Positions 35,601 through 50,700 of a stretch of DNA of 64,000 bases are shown here, one piece after another. Under the pieces are notes generated by a model. It had not been told where the DNA came from and searched no databases. It saw only the letters and a program-made list of their open reading frames with translations. The position numbers and the translations under genes are program-made. Position 1 is the stretch's first letter, and each line of letters begins with the position of its first letter. The DNA is from Cyanoderma ruficeps (Eukaryota; Chordata; Aves; Passeriformes; Timaliidae), in contig VZDJ01007753.1 in NCBI GenBank assembly GCA_008694505.1, positions 22,471,800-22,535,799 on the forward strand. Direction: 5' to 3'.

Positions 35601-37230
35601 TTACCTACGTCTAGAACAGCAAAAAATTTTAATTCTGAATCTGCCACTGTAATGTTGGTGGCATTCCATTATCCTGGCCTAGGGCTCTGTTTGAATAAGA
35701 AAATTCTAACTAATTTGAGTTTTTTACCAGACAGAGATCACTACAGGCCTGGTGATTACATCTTTCTTTATTTGATGAGACATAGCATTTGGAAAGATCT
35801 CCTAAGTAATTATGCCCAGTTCCACTTACTAGACAGGCAAATATGTCATGTAAAATTAATATCAATCATGTTATTCAAAACTCTTTTAAAGTGCAGGGGT
35901 TTTATTTGCCCTCCCTGTGATATAAAAATAGCACAAAAACAAGACTTAGATCTTGAAAGAAAGTTTCACAGAACTGTTTGCATTGAAATAAAGCTGCAAA
36001 TGCTGATTTTCTGTCTTGGAAAGGCACTCCTGAGAAATAGTAGAGAAACACAAACCCACATCTGTACCTTCCATTTCTCTCTCTCTATTATTTGTGTCAT
36101 GTGCGAAGGTGTTTTTGCTGATCTTTCCGCTTCTGTTGCCATTAATTTATATTCTGAAAAATAGTTTTTGCTGAAAAGTTAGGGACCATAAATTGGTTCT
36201 TTATGACCCTTCTAGTCCATTTGGTTATGGAGTGAAACAAGATTCAGGCTGAAAGGGAAAAGCAGCTGAGAGTGACAGTGAATTTCATAAAGGGCATATA
36301 AGAAGCTGCAAGGAAGAGCCTGAATCCTCCCCCTTCTCTGCTTCTGAGTTATTAGGCCACATCTCACTCAAAAGATTAAACATTTTATCTCACAGGTCAT
36401 TCCATTTTATTGCAGTGTTGCCTTTAGCAATGCTATAGTTAAGGTTCTGTCAGTGTTTCTATTATAGGCTCCTATTTTCTGGAATTTATAAGTTAGGGCT
36501 AGAAATTCCCTCTGGGTTAAAATTTGGCAAAATTGTAGTGGGTGTTTTTTGCAGCAGAGAATTTTCCTCCCATACACTCCACTTCTTAGTCTATGTTTAA
36601 AGAAAATGGCAATGCCACAACCATTTGCTTATAATTTTACAATAAACTTCTTCTGCCTGAATCCAAGAAATTTCAAAAAGTATTTATTATTTAAATGCGT
36701 GGCAGTGTGATCTGAGAATCAATGAAATACTAGAAATGCAAAATGGGCACTCTGTGTGTGTGTATGCATGAAGGTGTGGGCATGTGAGCATCTGTGCATG
36801 CCTTCACAGTCTTGCATTTTTCCACAGAATTTTATTGAATGCTATGTTTCAAATGAGGACTCAACAGCTAATGAACTCAATGAAATTAATTACTCACTAT
36901 TGCATGCACACATGATATTCAATAACTATTGCATACAGGTATGTTTGACTACATTCAGCAATCGACTCATATGAATTTAAAGTGGATATTCTTAATTTAA
37001 AACCACTTAAAATCTCAAAGAACAACAACAAAAAAGAAACTGAGGTGGCTACATAAATTGCTTTGCAAAAAATTTTTCTCAAGATCCAGCTGAAAGCAAT
37101 GAGTCCAAAATGACCCAGAAGTAAGGAATATTAAATTGAGCACAGAGATTAATTGGCTTGCATCTTTCATATGTTAAGACTTGGTTTATTTTTTAAAAAG
37201 CTCAATAAAAGGTCAGCTGATGAATAGTGA
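29111..37230. other. AT-rich non-coding DNA, no gene seen
   Basis: No exon, RNA gene or nameable transposon is visible over 8 kb. The longest open frame, 170 codons at 35652-36164 on +, has no recognisable domain, strong start context or splice partners. A long poly-T run with an undetermined base sits at 32608-32649. Confidence 0.5.
32608..32649. repeat. Poly-T run containing an N
   Basis: Forty-two positions, all T except an undetermined base at 32644. The true length is probably uncertain in the assembly. It may be the A-tail of an old retroposed sequence on the - strand, but nothing recognisable is attached. Confidence 0.8.
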
Positions 37231-37239
37231 AATGAATAA

Positions 37240-37534
37240 TGTACTGGGCCAGCCAAGACGTTATTTGGTATATATTGGTGAGCTCTGATCGCCACAGCTG
37301 GCAGTCTGTGGGCAGAGTAGGGTTGGTTTGTGTGAGCTGCTGCCCCTCTTTGGAGAGGCTGAACTGCTGCAATGCCTTGAGGGTGGACTCTGGGGTGGGA
37401 GGTGAGTGCCGCAGGCAGGGCCAGTTTTGGGGCTGTACAGGAGGCCTGTGAGAGCTGGATGCAGATGCCCTCTGCCCAGGCTGGGGAACCTGTGGCTCCC
37501 CTCAGCGGCTGTTGCTGCCATAAGTGAGCATATG
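37240..37534. other. GC-richer patch next to CR1
   Basis: A locally GC-rich, non-coding stretch (TGCAGATGCCCTCTGCCCAG and similar) leads into the CR1 piece at 37535. It is probably older CR1 or LTR-derived sequence, but I cannot name the family. The 149- and 131-codon - strand frames across it overlap CR1 and are not genes. Confidence 0.35.
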
Positions 37535-37818
37535 GGTCTCCTGATCTGGAAAAGCTCAAGCAGTGTGCCCATGGGAATCTCATGAGGCTTAACAGGACAA
37601 GTGCAAGGTGCTGCACCTAGGCTGGTACACCCCGTGGTATCAACACAGGCTGGCAATGGACAGCTTGAGAACAGCCTCGTCCTTGGAAGTGTTCAAGGGC
37701 AGGATGGATGGGACTCTGAGCAACCTGTTCTAGTGAAAGGTGTCCCTGTCCATGGCAAGGGGGTTGAAACTGGATCATCTTTAAGATCCTTTCCCACTCA
37801 AGCCATTCCATGATTCTC
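37535..37818 (+). mobile_element. CR1 LINE 3' fragment
   Basis: The CR1 3' region is clear: CTCATGAGGCTTAACAGGAC, then GTGCAAGGTGCTGCACCTAG, then CTTGGAAGTGTTCAAGG, GGATGGATGGGACTCTGAGC, GGTGTCCCTGTCCATGGCA and a CCATTCCATGATTCTC end. It is 5'-truncated and has an internal deletion between the reverse-transcriptase part and the 3' tail. Confidence 0.85.
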
Positions 37819-40800
37819 TGTCAACGTCCTTATGAAGGGCTGCACAGCACATGAGGAGAAAGAAGTAATGGTGGAAGAAGAAAGAAAGGGTAAGCCAGCT
37901 CCTTATAACTACTTTTATTGGCAGCTGTAGTCATCACATTTTTAAATCAAGCTATTCTTCACAACAAAAATACAGAAAAAGAGGGGGCAAAAGGATGTTA
38001 AAAGGGGCTAAATAGTTAAGGAAACCTTGTTCCTTCTATTTTTAGCTCAGTGGTTCAAAGCCAGCATAGATCAGTAATGATTGAAAATCGTTTCCGTCTG
38101 TTCTGATTGTTTCCTGAAATCTTCTGATGATGTTGACGCATTTTTTGTTCTGCACAGTTCACCACACCATGAGCTTCCTCCAGAGCTAACCCTAAGTGAC
38201 AACTCTGAAATTTCAGAAGATATGAGGATATGAAGAATGGCCTAATCCTTCTCTTGATCCTCTGGTGCTGCCTGAGCCAAATTGAAGCAGATGGTTTGGA
38301 TGGTATAAAAATTTATATTGCTGCTGCTGCCACTTAACTCACAGTAGGCCTCTTATTCCAACATCTCTAAAGATAATTAAATCTGATATAAAGTAAAAAA
38401 AAAGATGGTGTGGAGAGTTGGTGTAGGAGAATCCTGCTATGCTAAACCAGATGCACTTTTTTTACACGGGTTTTACTTTCATAAGTTGATCAATATAGGT
38501 GTTTACCATCTCAAAGTGATACTCTGGCAAAGGACTGCTAGAAGTGAGAAGCACCCTGCAATATGGTTTGTCAAGAGCTTCTATTATTTCTCCTGTGAGC
38601 AGCAGAAGAGAGAATAGAATCCTGCATGCACACTACCATAGGAAATTCACTGTAGTCTTTCATATTACAGGCATCACACTATTTTCAAATGCCAAACTGC
38701 AGTATTACTATCTGAGGAATCAAGATTAGGATGAACTTAGCCAAGATAACAATATATTGACAGGGTCAGTCTTATATCTGTAAAGCAGACACAATTAATG
38801 TTAAGATAAGGAGGTAGACACTGTTCTCAACATGCTTTATGGGGAGCTATGCCCAATTTTTAACAAAAAGTAAAATACATATGGGTATGTCCATCTTACA
38901 TCCTTGTCTCAGGTTCCTATATTATTCTTATACCTGCTTCATTTAACAAAATCTCTGTAAGATCATTGTAGAGATTGTTTAAAGTTAACATTTTCCTCCC
39001 TCCAGCACACTTTCAGGATGCCATTACTTCTTCCATTATGGGGAAGAAAAAAAGAGATGTGAAGAATAAAGAAGACAAAAGTTGTGGAGTCATCCTACAT
39101 AAAATGGTAAATATAGCATAGTTTTTAGTCAGGAAGAGGAAACTGAAATCCAAATGCTTTTTCTACAGCTTGAAACTTCTGGAGTATTTAACTAAAGTTT
39201 TTTCTTTCCTTCAGAACATTTAATTAAAACAAAAATTACTTCCTCCCTCTTGATATTGCCAAGAGGACTCTCACACCATATAATTAAATCTCTGTTTTAA
39301 AGTACTTTTCTCAGCAAACACAGGCTTCTAAGTTGAAGACTTCATAATAGATGCTATTAACTCTACATATAAATAGAAAATATGACTTGTAAAACATTAT
39401 ATTTGCTGAATGAGTTTACCTTTTTCCAAAGTCATCTTCTTATTAATGACTCATGAGTTTCTTTTCTATTATTTAAAAATAGTGTAATTATGGTCTATTC
39501 TGGAATAATTTGATGTATCTTACGTACATATCCAAACCTATTAATTAAAAGAAGCATAAGTATTTATAATGTGTTGTATGCTTCCATTATTCAAGTTAAT
39601 CCTTTTAATCCTATTTAAATTGGAAGATAGAAGTTAATCCAAATAACATCTCTCCACAAACAAATATTAATAAACCTCTCTTAGTCTCTCTTGTCACCTG
39701 CCCTGGAAATGATGAGTGACTTGTCTAATTTTCTCTAGATAGTAAACAATGGAGATGAAAAGCAAAGAATGCAAAACTGCCACTGTATCTAAGGCCACAA
39801 TGCTAAAATGTGGAGTAGAAACAGTGTACAGCATTCTTCTATATGATGTCTCCTTAAAAACTAAGCTTTTCTTAGTGATACTTCTGAACTCCTGAATCTT
39901 TTTGATGCTGCAAACTAAGTCTAGACTTGCGCATAGAGAATATCAACTGGGTGGAAGTTTTAGTGTGCCATTAAATACAGCATTTCAATGTCATGCTGTT
40001 GTTTAGAGGACTCTGGTCTCTGGTAATTTCTCTAATTTGACTTGGTTTTTGGAAACTAGCAACAGCATAAGGAAGCCATGTTGAATGTGCAATTTTGGGT
40101 TTACACAATGGTACTATGATCTGTGATCTGCACATGTAGCCAGTCACCAGGAACCAGAAATCCAGCAATTGTTTTTTCTCTGCTGTGAGCAACGATTTTG
40201 AACATAGCTCACTGTTTTCACACTGGCTGTTTTTGCTTTTGCCCCAAAACACAGCTGCAACCTGTGCTTCTGCAACTCCTTTGGACAAAAGAAAACCCTG
40301 ATGTGTCCACACAAATGTCCTGTGGGTCCAGTTTTTGTCCAAGGACACATGAACTATGATTGACCTGCTAGAATGACATTTTGCTTTGTTAGATGAATGC
40401 ATCATTCATTGCAGTTGGAAAATTAAAAGATACTGAATATTATGGATTGCAAAACAGAAACTAATTTTCTTTTGGAAACCCTCATATTTAGGTTAATTGT
40501 TTCCTCCACTGTCTTAATACAAAACACTTAAAAGTAAATAATGCTTCCCTTGATGCAGAAACTCCCAAATACCAGTGACACAATTGTATCAAAATAAAAA
40601 TTTGGATATAGATGTAAGTTAAGAGACTCATTTGCATATTCTCTCTGGATTCTGTATTTACTAAAGACTACCTGCATTAAAACCAACAAAGCTGAAACTG
40701 TGAGTTGGTGATCTGAAAATTGAATGACAACAACTTCTTTAAGGAGCATAAAAGTATTGAAAATTATAAACTTTCTTTTTTGATAAAGTATATTAAGAAT

Positions 40801-41705
40801 AATGTTTCCATTTAAGAAAAATTAAGGCCTGCCAGGGATTTAAATTTTCGATAGGGAATGTATTGGATCAAGCAGATAAATTAAAGGAAGAAGAGTTCTT
40901 GCAATGGGATACTCTATGTGAAGGAATTCCAAAGTATTTTAGGATAGAGTAGTTGAACTGCTAACATAAATACAGAGTCTTTGATTAAAACTGGTCACCA
41001 TGCCAGAGGACTAGAGGGTAACAGCTTTTTTTCCTCCTGTAACTGAAGGATGAATCACACAAAATAATAGAGATTGACACCTTTTTCAATACCAGGAAAA
41101 TTAAACAAAATAAAATTTTAGAGTACAAAGACAAGCAAGCAAAATTGATAAAGAAAAACTACTTCTCAAAAGAGAAAGGGGTAAAAAGTAGATTATTTGG
41201 AGTTTTTAAATTTCTTTTGATAAGTCATAAGAAATGATTATGGTTTATCATAATTTCTGATGATAAAATCTCAAAGGTAAATGATTCAAAAAGTAAGTAA
41301 GTGGATAAATAGAGTATGAGTTGCAACAAACAGTTGAAATGTGAAAATATTAAAATCATATCTCAGGACAGATGAAAATGGGAGAGGACTGCCCGTGAAG
41401 CTGGAAGTTTATTTGACACAATGTTCAAAAGGGTCAAAAAAGGAAAAAAATTAAATAAACTAGAAAAGATCTAAAGATAATATGATGGTAAGATTAGTGC
41501 AGTGCTGTAACATAAATGTAAAACATACTGAAAAATGTAGCAGGTGCTGGGCTTAGTGAGCTTTTGAACTAGCAGTGAGTGCTCTGTTCAATCATTTTAA
41601 TAACTAATTGAAAACATTCTTTATACAGTGAAATTTTTAAAAGCAAGCAATTTGTGAAGAACTACTTTTCATAAGAGAGAAAAAATTGTAACAGAAATAC
41701 TCAAG

Positions 41706-41730
41706 TAAATAAATAAATAAATAAATAAAT
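41706..41730. repeat. TAAA microsatellite
   Basis: About six perfect TAAA units. Confidence 0.85.
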
Positions 41731-44700
41731 GTCTTCATGCTAAATAGCTGTGTCTGGATACCATCCCTCCTAAAAGCTAAAAAAGCAGGAAGCATTTCAA
41801 AGCGTATTGTTAAAATGCCGCAAATTTCTGTAAAGACAAAGATGTACAGAAATGAACAGAATAGAGAAGATGTATCAGACACTGCTTAAAACCAGTAATA
41901 AGAAGATTTGAAAAATCCTTAAAAATCTTCCTTTTGTCAGGTTTTGTTTCCTAAACTTTTAAGTTTAGTAATTTTTGTGGAAGTTCTTTTCTAAACATAG
42001 TTAAATGCTGAACTCTGTGAAATTCATTTTCATGAGGAACAGTCTTTCACTTAGTAGGATTCCTATGTTATATATGCATAGATAATGTAGTAACTGAAGG
42101 GTTTCATAATGAGTTCATGGAAATAATTCTACTGTCAGATTTTGAAAAAGAGGTTATTCTATAAAACTAATTTTACAGAATTAATAGAAGATTGTGACTA
42201 TTGCAGAAGCAGAACAGCAGGCAAAAGGTACTCTTTTTCTGATTAATACCATGTCTTCCTACCATGGGCTTCTGGGCTTGAGCCTACCTCCTGGAAATAA
42301 TTCTGCAGCATTAAAAGGCATGCAAGAAACCTGCAGGTAGTTTGACAGGATAGCAGGGAAGATGACTTGTGTGGTGTGTGAGGCATGACAGTAGTGAACG
42401 CCAGGGACCAGGTTATGTGGCTGTGTGCTTGAGCTAGACACTTGAACATCATACTGGCACATCCAGAGGTGAAAGAGAGAGCATTTGCTTCCATTTCCCA
42501 CCCACCATTTGTAACCAGTGTTACAAACGTGTATTGTAACACTGTTCTTCCAATTAAAAGTTTTGAGCTTAGACAGTTAGCTCCAAGCATGATTTTGTGC
42601 TGAAGAACTGTGGTCATCCAACACTGAAGCCTGCTTCCAAGTCCCCTCTACCCAAATAAACTAGAGGCTAGAAGCAACTTAACACCTACTGTGGTGTGAA
42701 TTTTAAGGAGATTTGATTTTTCACTTCTTATCCTGATATTAAAAGCCAGTCTTTCATTTCTTCTACATTCAGGTATAGAACAATGAGTTGGGGTAAGCTG
42801 GATTTCTTATTTTTTAGCAGGCAGATGGCTTGCCCATGATTTCCACTCTGATAGTGATGGATGCCCTAGGCAAGGGAAATTTCACATGATTTTGAACAGT
42901 GAAGCTTTCTGTCAGCACCAAGTTCTTATCTTCTGAAGCCTGTGAGTGTGTGTAGGTTTGCCAGTTTACATAAAGATAGGTTTCATTTTTTTTAATTATT
43001 CTTTTGGAGGCAGGAGAAAGGAAGTCATTTTCACAAGTGCTAAAATGATCACACTGACGCAAGTCAGCGTGCTGCTGCTAGTCTGCCTAGCCTCAGTGGT
43101 GACAGACAGGTTATTCTAGAAAATGATTTAAAATATGAGCTCCTTGCCTATTTCTGCTCAGGCAAGTGATCTCTGCCTGTTTATACTAGAGGGAGCCTGA
43201 AGAGATTGTCCTTTCTAGGCTGAGGTTAGCCTTTGGGAATAGTCACAGCAATGAGGATCACTTCAAAACCAGTTATGTCAATTTAGCTTTTCCCTAAACA
43301 TGTTATACCACAAAATATACTACAGAATAATCTAACTGCAAAGCAATGGAAGAGTGCTTGGCATAAACTACCATAGTACAAAGCATGTAGATTAAATCAG
43401 TTCAAGAGATGGATTAGTGACTGAGGCCACTGCATTTGAAGAAAGATCCTGTGTATATCAGTGTTTTTCCAAGAAAAGGTCAACTACAGAAATTTTGGAA
43501 GAACCGTATTTTTTCCATTTCATTAATTAGATTTCTGTGTCTTGACACTTACTGCCACTGCTCATCTTAATTAATCACTACAAACACATGATGCACAACT
43601 GAATTTGAAGATAGAGTGACTATTGTGGATATTAAATTGCGGACAACACACATAGCTTCTGATCAATCATCTCTTAATTTTCAAAGTCTGCCAAGAGATG
43701 CCAACCCTTAATGTTTATTTGTGCCATGGTGATAAGAAGTGTTCTTAATGGTAGTTCCCTTGTGTTTTGTTTTCTCTCTCCAGGGCCTCATTGCAAATAA
43801 GAGGCTCAGTTTTCATGTGTTTTTATGATGAAGCATTGTAGCTAAATGAATGCCATGGGACACCTCTTAAACAAGTAGGCTACAGAAGAGCAAACCTGTT
43901 AAAAGAATATATTTCCTCTTCATATAGAAAAAAAAGTCCTGTGCAATGAATGCTTCTACTGACGCTTTATGCACTTAAAGTGTAGTTTAAAGAAGTGTTG
44001 CTTGTTAAGGGAAATTACCTAACAAAATTCTTATACTTCAAGCAGCATTACACCATAGCATACAGTGGGACTTTTAATCATACACGCTAATTACAGATTT
44101 ATATATATTTTAAAAGAATTGCTTTTTTGTCCACTTTAGAAGGCCTTCAAATAAGCTTCAACTATATGATTAGTAAGGATCTATGGAGTAGTGTGTAGGA
44201 GATCAGTGTGTACACAGCTGGTCATGCATGCATATAGAGCCATGGAGTTGTCTCTTTAAAATAGTTTTGCTATGGCCCCCCCTTGCGCTTTAGCTGCACG
44301 AATAGTTTGCACCTTGAAAATAATCAGGGCCAGAGGCATCCTGCAAAATTTAGAATTTGCATTGACAGTATGAGTTTCAGGGATGGGAGAAGACCTCTAG
44401 AGCTCCTGAACTCTTCAAAGCTGTAGGAGACCCTCAGAGGCCAGGTGCAGTCAGATGTGTTTTGGGACCAAGCACTGGGGGCTGGACTGGGGGCTGCCTG
44501 CAGCAACATCTGCAGCTCACTGAGGTGTCTAAGTCCACCTTTCATTGATTCAATCTGTTTTGGATTTGGACCCCAAAATCTCAGCACTCAGTACAATAAG
44601 AAATGAAAAAAACATGTATATAGCGCTTTCTATTGTATATCAATGAAGATAGTCCCAAATGTTTAAAAATATGAATTTGAAGTTTTCAGAAGTATAAATA

Positions 44701-47700
44701 TGTTATATCTGAGTTAAATTTTTTAAATCCTTATTCACAATTAATTTACCTTTTTAGAATAGATGTTTAATTTTTAGCTTCAATTTAAATTTAATTTTAA
44801 CTATTAACTAGTTAATACTATTTTTTTCTGTTTTTACATTCCATCCACATCACTGACAATCTGTTATTTTTTGCTTTGCCAATGAATGAAAGTGCAAAAC
44901 ATCCCTGCAGTATGAGTAGCTTGGTAATTATCCTCTTGCCATACAGCTCCCAACTGGTTGTCACATTGCAGAAATTATATTTAAAGAAACCATATTTTAT
45001 TAAGTATTGCCAGAAGACAAAAGAACTGAAAATAGCAGAAAAGAAAAATAGTCACCAAGATATTTACTTCTGAGAAATGTGTGCTCTATTTTTCACTGTT
45101 CGCTGTATTTATTGAAAAATCAATGGCAGGTCTCCTCCAGTGTGACTGTTTTGTGACAGACTTTTATTATAGGCTAACATTCCATTTCACCAGTTCATTT
45201 GTGTAAAACTTTTTGCTGGAGTGGCAAATATTGATAAGATTTCAGACTGAAAAGCAAAAAAGAGCACTTTCTTCAAAACAGAAGGAACATTAAGTGCAGT
45301 TCATTAAAAGGCTGGAAACCATGTGTGAAACATGATTTCTAGTAATAAATAAACAAGTGTTTTGTTGTTTTTCAAGGTACAAACAAATCTTTTATTCACG
45401 ACTGGTAGATTTTTTTAGCACATACACACACATGCTAAAAACATATAATCCATGCACTCCATATTTAAATTTATTTATGCCTTCAGTTGGAAATGTTTTT
45501 AGTATTGAAATTCTAATGTTGTGGAAAGATTTTAAAGTGTTTTAGTAGTTTCTTTTCAGCTGGGGTGGCTGTACATTTTTGAGCTTTTTCATCACGGAAA
45601 GAATGTTGAAATGCAATGGAGTAACTCATGTATGTGTTCAGTCTGAACTGTGATTGAGTCACCCAGCTTTTTCACTTAGGAAATTGTTGATGTTACATCA
45701 GCCTTTGTTGATGTTAGCACTTACAGAATCAGTAAAGAACAAAATGTGGACATGGAGGTGACTCACTTTATGTCTGTTGCTCTTATAGGTGTATTAGGGA
45801 GTTCCATGCAGCTTATTGAACTGTCTTTAATATTCAATGTTTAGCTACATTTCTGACTTACACTGAGCTTTCAAACTGGTATCCTCCTGACAGTTTCAAA
45901 GTGGTTTTGACTGTGTTCAACTCCTTTCTCTGTAGGGGTTTAATCTCATAAAGATTTCAGCCACACAAGTACTAGTGTCAGGGGTATAATGATCACTTTG
46001 AAGTTTGTTTGCTTTCCAGTGCATTTAAACACTTTAAGTGTTCCAGAAATAGGATTAGATGCCCCAGTGAATTCATTTCATTTACCCCCAGCAGTGGTTT
46101 TCCAATACTATATGGTGTTTACATGGTATCAATTTAGTGGCATGCTGATCTCCAAGATTCATCCTCTCCCCTACCAATTTTCTACCTCTTGATCCTATTT
46201 GAAAATTGCTGTGATATGGGGCAAATAATACAGACAAAAGAAATATTTGGATTCTGGTATTTTGTCAAGGTTTTTTTTTTTTCTCACTACCAAAGCTTTT
46301 TGATACCCTAAGCAAAGGAACTTGATGTGAATTTAGTGAGGCAAACCAATCAGAAGGACAGCCCTACTTTTTTTCTCCATGTATCCCTCTCAGATTCTGA
46401 ATGTTTTCATTGCTTTTTTTTCTGTAGAGTGAGATTCTGTGCTTTTCTCAAGTCTTATCGTTTGACACTCATTACGGAAGTATTTGCTACTGCAGTGTCT
46501 GTCCCACTTTTCCTTACTCTTCTCACTCTAAGCCCTCAGTGAGAACTAGTTGATGCATCTCCACACTTCTTTAGTTGCATTAAACTTCATTTTCTGGGAC
46601 AGAGTCTTTATGCTTTTTAATGACTGATCAGAAAATGAAACTTACCTGAGATTTTTTTTTATGTTTATTGATTTGAAATGGCAATTTAGCATACTCCCTA
46701 GTGTTCATAAAGAATAAAAGGAATAGGGAGAAAAAGTCTGTTATCAATTAGAAAGTGTTTTTTTTTTTTCCGCAGCATTTAATCTCTAATTGTTTTTTCC
46801 ATAATAAGACATTCCATGCTGTTGCAGAATGAGCTAAATGGTTTATATTTGGGGCAATAAAGGTTTTTTCATTCCTATTACCAAAGGGAAATATTAGGGA
46901 GGTCTTTGACTGTCCATGCTGTATGAGCAAACACCACTTAAGCCAGACTGTGCTTTCTAAACAAGTATTTAATCTCCTCATTAAAGATATATGAAACTAG
47001 AAATCAATGAGCACTGGTGGCTAGAGCTTTATAGCGGAACTAATGGCTACACCTTGTCTAACATAAGAAACTTCACTTGTGGTTTACGGCTGCTACACAT
47101 GGAGAAACATGAACCTAAAAGGAAAGGCTTTCAGTGAGGCTAATAATTACAGTAATGGTTCTAGTAATAAGCAGGTCACATAAATGTGTGACAAAAATCA
47201 AGCATTTTCACTTTTCATTCCCTTAAAAGACACCGTGAACTCTTACTATAAGGTTTAGATAAAACTAGTAAAAATGCTGCTCCTTGAATAAAAAACTTCA
47301 TTCAGTTTGTTATAAATCTTCCTACAGCAGAAACAAAGTGCTAGGGATTGGGAACAGTGTGAACTGGAGAGTACATGACAAGATTTAAGTGAATATATGC
47401 AGTGCTAATAGGATATATTTTGTTTTCAGAAACAACAATAGGCAAAAAATTTAACCCTATGAACAGAAAAGACCACATCACTGACACACCATCTCTGGTT
47501 CTATATCTTCTTTGTATCGAAATGATTTGCAGGAGAAATAATGCAAAATTTTTCACACACTTGAAAATGCCTGAAATAATTTAAGATACCAGAGTGTACC
47601 AGAGTACCGTGGGATGCATTGCCTGTACTTTGCAGATGTGGGATGAGTATGTATGGCATTCAAAGAGCAAAGCCTTTTTGTACCACTGGTGCAAAATTTT

Positions 47701-50700
47701 GGGGTGTTCCACCGCAAAGAATCTCACTTGTTTCGCAGGAAAACAGGTTTTTTCTGAACAAGGATGTTGTTTTAGTTTGAATATTGCCTAATCTAAGCTA
47801 AGGTGTGATATTTAAGTAAGAAATAAGTGATACAATTCTCTCCCTGTACCTTTTACGTTTACAGTTTCAGAATTAGCTATTTCATTGAGGTCAAGTGATG
47901 CCATTTTACCTGAATGCATAATGTCAACACCTATGGACAAAACTTCAGATGTAAAGGTCATAGATTTACATAAAATGTTAGCAACTTTACAGAACTTCAA
48001 GCACAGATCAGGGGACAGGATGCATTCCTTATTTTATTTAAGTTGGGACAGAACAGCAAAGCTGGAGTGGTAATTGCAAGCATCAGAGATTACATGGTTT
48101 GTTGTTACTAAACGACATCAAAAACTGACTAAAAGTCATCAGTTTGGGAAATACGTTATAGAGCATTATCACAGATTTGTACCTATTTTTAAATGGCTTC
48201 CTTGATATTTTCAGATACTATCAGCATAATAAAGGTAAATGGAGTATGGGAAAAGTTTAGTTATTGCTTTCTAGTGATAGTAGGTAAAAAAATCCTGCGG
48301 GAAGCTTGTGATGGTCACTTAGTGCCAGAAATAGCTCATGCTAAATTTTAATTCTCGAAAGGTATTGCCACCCTCAGCACTTTTAGTAAAAGCTTTGAGA
48401 GGTGATGCTGGCCAGTATAGAATAATACAAGATGATGTGCACCAAGGCCAAGCGCAAGTACAGGGGCATTCATTGACACCCCAGCTGATGCACAGGTTGA
48501 TTGTATAGTTGGAAAGGAAAGATAAATTTCAGAGGAAAAAACTCCATTATTATGCATAAGTATAAAAGCAAATTCAAGGGAAGAGGTAAGAATTTTGATT
48601 CAGCCATGCTAAGAAGATTGTAAAGAAGGCAACAGCAAGAAAACAACAGGGAAACAGAAAAGAATTCATTTGGATAGAACATAAGGAGAACAAGACAGTA
48701 TTATAGTTGTTAGCATAGATGTTATGCCAATAAAAAACCAAAAAAACCCAAAGAACCAAACAATGCAAAAGAAGGGATAGGGAGAAAAATTCCAGTCTAA
48801 AAAGAAGTTTTATACTACGTTGAAAAAATTGGATATGTCAAACGGTGTCTATTTAAAGTAGTTTCTGACTTATGGTCTATAGCATACATTTTATATCATA
48901 ACAAAATAGAAGATTTAGATATATGCGGTGGAAGAAATGAATCAATATGATTGAGTAATAATATTGTATAATAATAGTAATAATAATTAATATTTTTTTT
49001 TAAAGTTCCTCTTATGCTTCTGAATTCTGAACACAGAGCCCATCTTCAAAATCTTAAATATTTTTGACTTTTCCTTGAAATTTGGTCTTTTACAGCTCAT
49101 GTTCAACCATTTAACTTGTGAAAATCTGCTCTAGGCAGAGACATTTCAGATTACACTTCAAATAAGTGCAAATATGATATTTGCAGTTTTCAGGTAATGT
49201 GGAAGCTTGTGTCTCACTCATAAGCAGTCACTACAAGGTGGAGCAGTGATGCAAAGGAATGGACAAAAATTTTAATTTTTAGACTATTTGTTATCCAAAG
49301 CAGTGCTTGTATATATTATATTTTATTTGAAAAAACTGTAAAATTATTTTACAATTTCAGAGATCTGCAGACCTTCTGGTGTGAAGTACTATTGTGTAAT
49401 GCTGCCCATTTTTGTCAAAGGGGAGGTGAAGTGCAAGGTTTCCTAATATTATTTCTGATACCATGACTATATTGGAACAATTTGCCATCGCTCATAAAGG
49501 AAACTTAGATTTCATGTTAAATTTAGATGTCCCATACTGCTCCAGGGTTCAAATGGATTTAAAATATCTAAAATTCTGAACTGGTGATTGTACCTGCTGG
49601 CACAGTCCTGTGTTATACAAGCATGTATAAAGGTATTCTTTTACACAAACAGAATTTTGTGTGTAATCAGTATTGCAGAATTTTTGCCAATTAGTTCTTC
49701 ACTGTTCATAGAATCAGAATTGGCAAAGAGGATTTGCTACTTTGATTTTTGGACTTTACCAGTAGGGTGAACCAACAAGAGTAAGCCTATAGAAAATCAG
49801 TGAGACCTGGAAAGGGAGCTAGCCTAGTTCTAGTCAACCTCCTTTGTCAGACTGTGCTGCTTTTTGGGCACAGGATTGTCTCTTCTGACCTGATCTGAAC
49901 TCACAAAAAATCCAGAGAACTAGGAAATTTTCCGTACACCTGGATTCTCACTTTACTCACCTTATTACTGGTCACATTGACACATGTCACAAATGCATAA
50001 CCTGGTGACTAACTTTACATGTCATTTGTTTCATCATCACTTGTTAAACGGTAGAGGTGTATGGCTAATTTGCAAAGGTTATGAAATTAAGTGGAGATCA
50101 GGTGAAGTGACTAACAGTCCCTTTGCTTATCCTGGGCCTGTCACTTGTGAGAGCTTGTGCAGCTTAATTTAAACCCTTTTATACATATACACTCTAAAAG
50201 TGTGTTTTCAGTTTTATAAAGCAAATCTGAAGATCTAAAAAGGCTTCTACACTGTCACTGTATAGTCACTGTTTTAAGACTCATAAGTGGTTAATAAAGT
50301 GCTGTTGATGTTTGTTCCAAATATTTGGCAAATCTTTGACAACTATGAATTTATGGTATCATTTGGAAATGCCTCAATGCCAGATTTGTAAAAATAATCC
50401 ATTCTAAGAAGGTATTTCTAATTTTGTTTTATCATTAAGTATTAGCAGTTCAAATTCTACAAAGAATAATTTTTTACAGCTAATATCAAGCAAAGCCTCT
50501 AGAATAACTCTTGCTGAACAGAAGCTAGGCACTGTAATATGTCTTAATGCAATATGAGAAATATTTAGGTCAGTGTTATAAAAAAGCCCAAAAGTCCAGT
50601 CCTTTTTGGGTCCCCTCACAATAAGCCAAGATCATTTTTCAAAAGCAGAGTTTGTCTTTCTCTAAAGGAATATTAAAAAGAAAAAAAAGCCTGGAGTTTT

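Noticed and set aside
35652..36164. 170-codon + strand frame
   Set aside because: No recognisable family, ordinary AT-rich composition, and no splice or promoter context.
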